A stretch of 10,358 bases of DNA from Clostridiales bacterium (lineage in GTDB: Bacteria > Bacillota > Clostridia > Christensenellales > Aristaeellaceae): positions 1 to 10,358 of the forward strand of contig SFFC01000078.1 of assembly GCA_004556985.1 (NCBI GenBank), given 5' to 3'. The notes beneath the pieces were generated by a model. That model was not told where the DNA came from, made no database searches, and was given only the letters and a program-made list of their open reading frames with translations. This document shows positions 5,073 to 10,358 of the stretch, piece after piece. A program made the position numbers and the translations under genes. Position 1 is the stretch's first letter, and every line of letters starts with the position of its first letter.

Positions 5073-6410
5073 TTACTTTCTGCGCATATACGCCGGGATG
5101 CCGTCCATGAAGGAGCGCGGGGAGCGCGCCTCCTCGCGGCGATCCGCTTCGGCCGGGGCCTGCGCGACAGGCGCCTCCGGAATGTTCGCATAGGGCGAGA
5201 CGCGCTGCTGGCTGCCGGCGCCCTCGTTGACGAAGGCCGGCACCTCCGGCTCCGCGCCCGACGCGCCGCCCGTCACGGGCGCGTAGCCGCCGGTCACCGG
5301 GGTATACGCCGGATCGTAGCGGGTATAGGGGCTGCGCTGGGCCGCCGGCTGCGGCTGGGACTGATACGTCGTGCCGACACTGTATTGCGGCACATACGCC
5401 GCCTGGGACGGCAGGGAGGCCGGACGCTCCGCGCTGCTGGCGCGCGGCGGGAACGGCACCTTCTCAAAGCCCGTGGCGATCACGGTGATATGCACCTCAT
5501 CCTCCAGCGCGTCGTCGATGCTCGCGCCGAAGATGATGTTCGCCTCGCTGTCCGCCGCGGCAGTGATCATTTCGACCGCATCGTTGATGTCGACGATGCT
5601 GCAGTTCGAGTTGCAGGTCACGTTGATGAGCACAGCGCGCGCACCGTCGATGCTCGTCTCGAGCATCGGAGAGGAAATCGCGTTCTGCGCGGCATCGGCC
5701 ATGGCCTTCTCGCCCTTGCCGATGCCGATGCCCAGGTGCGCCATGCCGCCCGATTCCATGACGGCTTTGACGTCCGCGAAGTCGAGGTTGATGATGCCGG
5801 TCTGCGAGATCAGGTCGCTGATGCCCTGAATGCCCTGGCGCAGCACGTCGTCCGCGAAGTTGAACGCGCCCTTGAACGAGGTGCCCTTCGGGCAGACCTG
5901 GAGCAGGCGCTCGTTGGGGATGACGACCAGCGTGTCCACGCGCTGCTTGAGCTCGTCGATGCCGGCCTCCGCCTTGCGCATGCGGGTCTTGCCCTCAAAG
6001 GCAAACGGCTTGGTCACCACCGCGATGGTCAGGATTCCCATGTCGCGCGCGATTTCCGCCACGACAGGCGCCGCGCCGGTGCCCGTGCCGCCGCCCATGC
6101 CCGCGGTCACGAACACGAGATCCGCGCCCTTGAGCGCGCTGGCAATCTCCTCGCGGCTCTCCTCGGCGGCCTTCTTGCCGATTTCGGGCGTCGCGCCCGC
6201 GCCGAGGCCCTTCGTGAGCTTTTCGCCGATCTGGATCATGGTCGCCGCCCGGCTGGTGCGCAGCGCCTGCACATCGGTGTTGACCGCAATAAAGTCGACG
6301 CCGGTCACGCCGCAGTCGACCATGCGGTTAAGCGCGTTTCCGCCACCGCCGCCGCAGCCGACGACCTTGATGGAAGCTGCCGGACGCTCGTCCATTTCAA
6401 TTTCAAACAC
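5073..6410 (-). CDS. ftsZ: Cell division protein FtsZ
   Basis: Tubulin-like GTPase that polymerises into the cytokinetic ring at midcell. The 445-residue product has an N-terminal GTPase domain with GCGGGGGNALNRM (18-30), the tubulin signature GGGTGTG (106-112), the T7 synergy loop NLDFAD (208-213) carrying catalytic aspartates, and the SSPMLETSIDGA region (246-257). An unusually long Pro/Tyr/Ala-rich linker (about 321-434) contains a doubled PVTGG, and the conserved C-terminal peptide DGIPAYMRRK (436-445) should bind FtsA and other partners. Length exceeds Bacillus subtilis FtsZ (382) because of the linker. A GTG start at 6410 is chosen: AAGGGGG lies about 7 nt upstream and the N-terminus then aligns with the Firmicutes MLEFE-type start; an ATG at 6395 is the alternative. 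ftsZ is 56 bp after ftsA in one transcript. Confidence 0.98.
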   Translation of the reverse strand: MFEIEMDERPAASIKVVGCGGGGGNALNRMVDCGVTGVDFIAVNTDVQALRTSRAATMIQIGEKLTKGLGAGATPEIGKKAAEESREEIASALKGADLVFVTAGMGGGTGTGAAPVVAEIARDMGILTIAVVTKPFAFEGKTRMRKAEAGIDELKQRVDTLVVIPNERLLQVCPKGTSFKGAFNFADDVLRQGIQGISDLISQTGIINLDFADVKAVMESGGMAHLGIGIGKGEKAMADAAQNAISSPMLETSIDGARAVLINVTCNSNCSIVDINDAVEMITAAADSEANIIFGASIDDALEDEVHITVIATGFEKVPFPPRASSAERPASLPSQAAYVPQYSVGTTYQSQPQPAAQRSPYTRYDPAYTPVTGGYAPVTGGASGAEPEVPAFVNEGAGSQQRVSPYANIPEAPVAQAPAEADRREEARSPRSFMDGIPAYMRRK

Positions 6411-6451
6411 AGGAAATCCCCCTTTTGTTTCGCTTGAGGTTATGCCAGAAA

Positions 6452-6466
6452 CCCGCCGTGGGCGGT
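6452..6466 (-). promoter_or_regulatory. Hairpin between ftsA and ftsZ
   Basis: Immediately after the ftsA stop codon the minus strand can form a 5-bp CCGCC/GGCGG stem with a 3-nt loop, followed only by GTTTCT. It may be a weak attenuator or an mRNA processing/stability element that sets the FtsA:FtsZ ratio. The stem is short, so chance is possible. Confidence 0.35.
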
Positions 6467-7645
6467 TTACTTGCCGAAGATGCGCCGGATACGGCCCAGC
6501 AGGCCTTCCTCCTGCTCCTCCTGCTCGATGGTGTTGTAGACCAGCTCTAGCAGGCCGCTGCCGCTCGCGTAAACCTGCGCCGGCTTGAGCTTGACCGTCT
6601 TGGCCGTCGCCTCGCGCACGTTGCGCGAGAGCTTGCCCGCCGCGTAGACCCGCGCGCCGGACATCGGCATCAGACCGCCGCCCGTAAAGTAGACGTTGGA
6701 CCAGTTGCCCAGCCGGATGCCGCTCTTTTTGATCGCGTCGTCGACCATCTCGAGCATCTCGTCCACGCGCGCGTCGACGATCATGCTGACCTGCTCGCCG
6801 GAGAAGCTCTCCATCTGCCCGTTTTCGCCCTGTACCTCGATCTGCGTGTTCTTCGGCGCATTGAACGTGTAGCTGCGCTTGATCTTTTCGCACATGTCAA
6901 ACGGCTTTTCCAGGCCGTATGTCAGATCCAGTGTGATATGCGCGCCGCCAACGGGCAGCACCTTCTGCCAGATGAGTGCGTCTCCCTCGACCGCCATGAC
7001 CTCCGTGGAGAGATAGCCGACGTCGACCAGAATCGCCGTGTGATCCCGCTCCTCGAAGGGGATCATCTGCATCGCCTCGCCCACCGAGGTGGAGAAGAAG
7101 CCGCGAACCTCGACGCCCAGCTCCCTGAGCCGCTCGGTCACGTCGTTGATGAAGAACTGGTCGGCGAGCACGAAGCCGATCATGCCCTCGAGCGTGGAGC
7201 CCTTGAGATCGACCGGCTCGAGCGTCTTCTGCCCGCCGTCGACCTTGAACCAGGCCGGCGAGCGATGGATGATGACGCCGGTCGGCCTGTCAAGCATCTC
7301 GGTGGCCTGTCGCTGGAGCTTTTCCACGTCGGCGCTGGTGACCTTGGGATCCGCGCCCTGCAGCGCGACGCTCGATTCGATCACGTAGACGCGGACAAAC
7401 TCGCCCGGCACGCCGACATAGACCTCCTTGATGTGAGTGCCGACCTTGTTTTCCGCGGCCTCGAGCGCGCTGGCGATCGCGTCGCTGACCTCTCCCGGGG
7501 CGTTCCATTCCCCGTTCATGAATCCATCATACTGCGCCATTCCGGCAGAGGTGATGGTCACCTTCTGATACGCGCTCTCCTCGGCAAGCAATACCAGCAC
7601 CTTGGACGTGCCAAAGTCCACAACCGCCGTCGCTTTTTTCATCAT
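6467..7645 (-). CDS. ftsA: Cell division protein FtsA (divergent)
   Basis: Actin-like ATPase that tethers FtsZ to the membrane and recruits later division proteins. The 392-residue protein has the phosphate-1 motif VVDFGTSK (8-15), a domain 1C-like insertion (about 80-165), the adenosine motif VYFTGGG (318-324), and a C-terminal amphipathic helix GLLGRIRRIFGK (381-392) matching the FtsA membrane-targeting sequence after a Glu/Gln-rich linker. It is shorter than E. coli (420) or B. subtilis (440) FtsA. The phosphate-2 region reads VDVGYLSTEVM (207-217) where the family usually has DIGGGTTD, so ATP binding may be altered. Start: two adjacent ATGs; the first (7645) has AGGAG about 10 nt upstream. 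A strong promoter directly ahead and ftsZ directly behind make an ftsAZ operon. Position before ftsZ and the C-terminal helix make FtsA much likelier than other actin-like proteins. Confidence 0.93.
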   Translation of the reverse strand: MMKKATAVVDFGTSKVLVLLAEESAYQKVTITSAGMAQYDGFMNGEWNAPGEVSDAIASALEAAENKVGTHIKEVYVGVPGEFVRVYVIESSVALQGADPKVTSADVEKLQRQATEMLDRPTGVIIHRSPAWFKVDGGQKTLEPVDLKGSTLEGMIGFVLADQFFINDVTERLRELGVEVRGFFSTSVGEAMQMIPFEERDHTAILVDVGYLSTEVMAVEGDALIWQKVLPVGGAHITLDLTYGLEKPFDMCEKIKRSYTFNAPKNTQIEVQGENGQMESFSGEQVSMIVDARVDEMLEMVDDAIKKSGIRLGNWSNVYFTGGGLMPMSGARVYAAGKLSRNVREATAKTVKLKPAQVYASGSGLLELVYNTIEQEEQEEGLLGRIRRIFGK

Positions 7646-7678
7646 ACGATCTCATGCTCCTGTCTGCCCGCATGTATA

Positions 7679-7696
7679 TCCGCCCAAAAAGGCGGA
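7679..7696 (-). promoter_or_regulatory. Hairpin in the ftsA leader
   Basis: In the 5' untranslated region the minus strand forms a 6-bp stem TCCGCC/GGCGGA with a 6-nt TTTTTG loop, upstream of the AGGAG ribosome binding site. It does not share the A-tract and GGGAGAGAA words of the tdk and dehydrogenase leaders. Possibly an mRNA stabiliser. Confidence 0.4.
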
Positions 7697-7731
7697 AGAA
7701 ATCATCTTATTTGCTATTATTATGCGAGTTT

Positions 7732-7760
7732 ATTGTAACCGATTATGCCCTTTCTTTCAA
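7732..7760 (-). promoter_or_regulatory. Internal dcw promoter for ftsA-ftsZ
   Basis: The minus strand carries -35 TTGAAA (7755-7760), a 17-bp spacer and -10 TACAAT (7732-7737) inside an AT-rich 156-bp gap between ftsQ and ftsA. The leader is roughly 80 nt. A TCAAG-TGG-CTTGA inverted repeat (7757-7769) overlaps the -35 and could be an operator. No terminator is seen after ftsQ, so read-through from upstream may add to ftsAZ expression. Confidence 0.8.
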
Positions 7761-7801
7761 GCCACTTGAGCAAATTTTGTCCATTTTCGGTCTATTTTTC
7801 C

Positions 7802-8629
7802 TCAGCCCGGCGTCGCCGAGGGGCCGATGGTCGGCGTCGCGGTCGGCACTGGCGTAGGCGTGGGCAGCGTCGGCGGAATGTAGTGCGCCCTCTGCCCGCT
7901 GGATACGTCGATCTTCGCGCCCCTGAGATCGCCCGACGCCTCCCGCGCCGTGATGACCTCCCGCGCAATCAGCAGCTTGGTTTTGAGGCCGCTGCTCTCG
8001 CCCAGCTCGATCTTCGCGCTCTCCGACGTCATCACATAGAGGTCGTCAAACCGCGCCACATCCAGCTGCGACGTGCGCGCCAGCATGTTCGTCTCCTCCA
8101 GCGCCTGCAGGATGAGGTTCATCTGCTCGAGCTGGTTCGTGTCGCGCACGGGGAGCCTCTCGCCCACGACAATCCAGGCATTGTCCTCCAGGGTGAGGCC
8201 CGTGACCTTGGGGCCCGCCGCGTTGGTCGGATAACTGCTGCCCGCGCATTCGAGCACAACGCCCTGCCCGTCGATCACGTAATAGATGCCCAGCACGCTG
8301 ACGACGCCCATGCCCAGCCGCTCGTTGATGCGGATCGTCAGCCTGCCCTTGTAGTCAAAGTCATAGCCGTCGTATTCGATGTAGCGGTTCTTCTCCAGGC
8401 TCTCCTTCATGTGCGTCACGGAGCGGCCCAGCAGATGGTCGCCGATCTGAACGCCGCTCTGCGTGATGACCTCCTCGCCGAGCAGGTTCCGATTGCCCAC
8501 GACCATGATATCGCGCACGACGAGCACCTTGCTCAGCGTCAAAACCAGCAGAAGCGCCAGCGCTGCGACGACGATGCCCGCCATGAGCATCGTCTGGCGT
8601 ACCGCCTTTTTCCGTTTCCTTGGCCTCAT
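7802..8629 (-). CDS. ftsQ: Cell division protein FtsQ/DivIB
   Basis: Bitopic membrane protein that joins FtsL/DivIC and FtsB outside the membrane to build the divisome. The 275-residue product has a short basic cytoplasmic tail (MRPRKRKK), one membrane segment (about 14-33), then a POTRA domain (about 36-104, VVRDIMVVGNRNL to INERLG) and a beta domain to about 250, matching FtsQ/DivIB architecture. An unusual C-terminal tail (251-275) is built of Pro/Thr repeats such as PTPTPVPTATP. The ATG overlaps the TGA of ftsW in an ATGA junction, so translation is coupled. FtsQ-family proteins diverge strongly in sequence; the call rests on architecture and on the place between ftsW and ftsA. Firmicutes usage would call it divIB. 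Confidence 0.88.
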   Translation of the reverse strand: MRPRKRKKAVRQTMLMAGIVVAALALLLVLTLSKVLVVRDIMVVGNRNLLGEEVITQSGVQIGDHLLGRSVTHMKESLEKNRYIEYDGYDFDYKGRLTIRINERLGMGVVSVLGIYYVIDGQGVVLECAGSSYPTNAAGPKVTGLTLEDNAWIVVGERLPVRDTNQLEQMNLILQALEETNMLARTSQLDVARFDDLYVMTSESAKIELGESSGLKTKLLIAREVITAREASGDLRGAKIDVSSGQRAHYIPPTLPTPTPVPTATPTIGPSATPG

Positions 8630-9792
8630 GTCCGCTTTCCTCCATCGTCCGCCCGGCGGCGCTCCTGCCCGACAAGCGCGCGGCCGGAGCCGCGCGAAAT
8701 GTTCAGCAGGATGCCAACCGCCGCCATGATCATCGTGATCGACGTGCCGCCCGCGCTGAAAAACGGCAGCGGCAGGCCCGTCGTGGGGAGAATGCCCGTG
8801 ACGACGCCCATGTTGATGAACGCCTGCATGCCGATCATCGAGGTGATACCCGCGCCCAGCAGGCAGCCGTAGCGGTCCCGGCAGGAGAGGCTCACCCGAA
8901 GCCCGGCAAAGACGAACGCCGCAAACAGCGCGAGGACAGCCGTGCAGCCCAGCAGCCCGAAATCCTCGCCGACGATCGCAAAGATGAAATCCGATTCCGG
9001 ATAGGGCAGATAGGCGAACTTCTGCCGCCCCTGCCCCAGGCCCATGCCCAGTAGCCCGCCGGAGCCCAGCGCGATCAGCGACTGCGAGAGCTGATAGCCC
9101 TCGTCGCTCATCTTCGCGAACGGATCCCGAAAGGAGAGCAGCCGCTCCCGCCTGTACGGCGCGCTCCAGGCGTAGAACGCGCCCACGCCCAGGCCCATGA
9201 CGCTCAAAAGCGCCATGTGGCGCTTTTTGAGTCCCGCACAGAAGAGCATGAGGAGCGCGCAGATCAGAATGCTGCCGCCCGTGGAGAGATTTGGCTGCTC
9301 CAGAATCAGCAGAAACATGACGCCCGGCACCAGCAGCAGCGGCAGCACGCCGCCAAAGAGGCTATGGAGCGCCTCAGCGCGCCGGTCGAGCGCCCCCGCC
9401 ATGAAGATCACCATCGCGTATTTCGCCAGCTCGGAGGGCTGCATGCTCAGTCCGAAGAGATTGAGCCACCGCCGGGAGCCGTTGATGCTCACGCCGATGC
9501 CCGGGATGATCACCAGCACCAGCAGCAGCGCGCTCAGCGCCAGCAGCGCCAGCGTCACGCGGGGCTCGCGATAGACCCGGTAGGGCACCCGGGAGAGCGC
9601 AACGCAGGCGGCAGCGCCCAGCGCGATGCCGATCAGCTGCTTTTTGACTGCGGAGAGCGCGTCCCCGCTGGCCGCCCGCTGATAATAGGTCGCGCTGAAC
9701 AGCGTGATCAGCCCCAGTACGAGCAGCAGCACCATGATCACCACGACGCTCTTGTCGCAGCTGCGGCGCGTCTCCTCCCGTTCCCCGCGCAT
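8626..9792 (-). CDS. ftsW: SEDS peptidoglycan polymerase FtsW (FtsW/SpoVE type)
   Basis: Multi-pass membrane glycosyltransferase that polymerises lipid II into septal peptidoglycan with a class B PBP. The 388-residue protein has about ten hydrophobic segments and SEDS motifs in order: FSATYY (32-37), GSRRWL (105-110), QPSELAK (118-124), QPNLSTG (166-172; usually QPDLGT), the catalytic-loop aspartate D268 in ESDFIFAIVGEDFG, and LPLPFFSAGGTS (340-351; family PFiSyGGSS). Start ATG at 9792 has AGGAGG 6 nt upstream. It follows murD by 57 bp and overlaps ftsQ by ATGA. Its place directly after murD matches Bacillus spoVE and E. coli ftsW; RodA is less likely in this context. Whether it serves vegetative division or sporulation cannot be read from sequence, but no other FtsW-like gene is in the window. 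Confidence 0.95.
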   Translation of the reverse strand: MRGEREETRRSCDKSVVVIMVLLLVLGLITLFSATYYQRAASGDALSAVKKQLIGIALGAAACVALSRVPYRVYREPRVTLALLALSALLLVLVIIPGIGVSINGSRRWLNLFGLSMQPSELAKYAMVIFMAGALDRRAEALHSLFGGVLPLLLVPGVMFLLILEQPNLSTGGSILICALLMLFCAGLKKRHMALLSVMGLGVGAFYAWSAPYRRERLLSFRDPFAKMSDEGYQLSQSLIALGSGGLLGMGLGQGRQKFAYLPYPESDFIFAIVGEDFGLLGCTAVLALFAAFVFAGLRVSLSCRDRYGCLLGAGITSMIGMQAFINMGVVTGILPTTGLPLPFFSAGGTSITMIMAAVGILLNISRGSGRALVGQERRRADDGGKRT

Positions 9793-9849
9793 ACAAGCCC
9801 TCCTCCGGCCGCTTCAGTCTGTCCTCATTCGCAGCCGAAGGCGCGCGCT

Positions 9850-10358
9850 TCACAGCGCCATCACCTTTTCCTTGAATACCTTGCCGCGGTGCTCGTAGTC
9901 CGTGAACATGTCGAAGCTCGCGCAGGCCGGGGACAGCAGCACGCAGCCGCCCTGCTGCGCCAGCTTCCGGCAGGTCGCCAGGCAGAGGTCAAAGTCGTAG
10001 CCCGTCATCGTGTAGGCCGTGTAGCCCACGCGCTCAAGCGCTGCACGGATCTGCTCCGCCGTGTCGCCGATGAGCACGCAGTGCGCGATCTGCGGCGCCT
10101 CCCTGATCGTCTCGGCCAGCGGGTCGAAGGAGACCTTCTTGTCGCTGCCGCCCAGAATGAGCACCGTGGGTCTTGTCATCGTCGCAATCGCCTTCTGCGT
10201 CGAATCGACGTTGGTGCCCTTGGAATCGTTGATCCAGGTCACGCCGTCCAACTCGCGCACGGTCTCGATCCTGTGCTCCACCCCTTTGAACGTGCGCAGC
10301 ACCTCGCGCATCGTCTCCGCGCTCACGCCCAGCGCGCCGCCAAGCGCACTTTTCGTGA
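9850..10358 (-). CDS. murD: UDP-N-acetylmuramoylalanine--D-glutamate ligase MurD, C-terminal part (5' end beyond window)
   Basis: Cytoplasmic ATP-dependent ligase adding D-glutamate to UDP-MurNAc-L-Ala. Only about the last 169 residues are present; the frame stays open to the window edge, so a GTG at 10326 is an internal codon, not a start. Visible are the end of the central domain and the C-terminal ligase domain: LRTFKGVEHRIETV, INDSKGTNVDST (family NDSKATN), the VLILGGSDKKVSF strand-loop (family LGGxDKGxDF), and LLSPACASFDMFTDYEHRGK near the end. These are MurD-specific rather than MurC, MurE or MurF. It ends 57 bp before ftsW, in the usual murD-ftsW order, presumably in one dcw transcript. 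No truncation or frameshift is seen. Confidence 0.95.
   Translation of the reverse strand, partial: TKSALGGALGVSAETMREVLRTFKGVEHRIETVRELDGVTWINDSKGTNVDSTQKAIATMTRPTVLILGGSDKKVSFDPLAETIREAPQIAHCVLIGDTAEQIRAALERVGYTAYTMTGYDFDLCLATCRKLAQQGGCVLLSPACASFDMFTDYEHRGKVFKEKVMAL

Noticed and set aside
5058..6437. Long plus-strand open frame (459 codons) opposite ftsZ
   Set aside because: It is an antisense shadow of ftsZ in GC-rich DNA, with Arg/His/Ala-rich composition and no ribosome binding site or domain.
7745..8872. Plus-strand open frame opposite ftsQ and the end of ftsW
   Set aside because: Composition is that of a shadow frame, and the minus-strand genes show clear family motifs and coupled start/stop signals.
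9500..9560. AGCAGC-rich, repeat-like stretch
   Set aside because: It encodes the Leu/Ala-rich membrane segment of FtsW; the repetition follows from codon use and is not a DNA repeat element.
9374..9853. Minus-strand open frame of 159 codons over the murD-ftsW junction
   Set aside because: It is the alternative frame of ftsW with Ala/Arg-rich composition and has no family features.
1..10358. tRNA genes, CRISPR arrays, insertion sequences, attachment sites, toxin-antitoxin or phage genes
   Set aside because: No repeat-spacer pattern, transposase motif, terminal inverted repeats or tRNA-like cloverleaf was seen on either strand by reading; a tRNA scan would be needed to be certain.

Overview
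The window looks like a chromosomal segment from a GC-rich, anaerobic, Gram-positive member of the Clostridia (Bacillota). The evidence is the Bacillus-type FtsZ N-terminus, strong AGGAGG-like ribosome binding sites, vegetative sigma-A promoters (TTGAAA/TTGACA-N17-TATAAT), a rubrerythrin, a class II thymidine kinase of the Firmicutes kind and high GC at third codon positions. A Christensenellales-like or related lineage is possible, but that is inference and cannot be settled from this sequence. Almost everything reads on the minus strand.

Region 1 (1-231) holds no gene. It carries a near-consensus, minus-strand sigma-A promoter with an A-rich upstream element. The transcribed leader contains a hairpin and a boxA-like element and runs off the left edge, which is what the start of an rRNA operon looks like.

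Region 2 (232-2300) holds rubrerythrin and thymidine kinase, probably one transcription unit with its own tdk promoter, then a cytidylate kinase-like protein with its own extended -10 promoter and an intrinsic terminator.

Region 3 (2404-4031) is a two-gene operon in which a D-2-hydroxyacid (glycerate-type) dehydrogenase overlaps a HAD phosphatase by an ATGA junction. Its promoter is back-to-back with the promoter of the only convincing plus-strand gene, a secreted protein of unknown function (4206-4964). That gene converges on ftsZ and the two share a bidirectional terminator.

Region 4 (5073 to the right edge) is part of a division and cell-wall (dcw) cluster, in transcription order murD (5' end outside the window), ftsW, ftsQ/divIB, ftsA, ftsZ. 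MurD makes UDP-MurNAc-Ala-Glu. FtsW polymerises glycan at the septum. FtsQ/DivIB assembles the divisome outside the membrane. FtsA anchors FtsZ, and FtsZ forms the ring. murG, murC and murB are not between ftsW and ftsQ, and a strong internal promoter restarts transcription ahead of ftsA-ftsZ.

I did not find a new defence, mobile or biosynthetic system. The observations most worth a second look are a shared leader element in front of tdk and the dehydrogenase, an FtsA whose phosphate-2 loop departs from the family pattern, the reduced dcw gene order, and the unknown secreted protein next to ftsZ.
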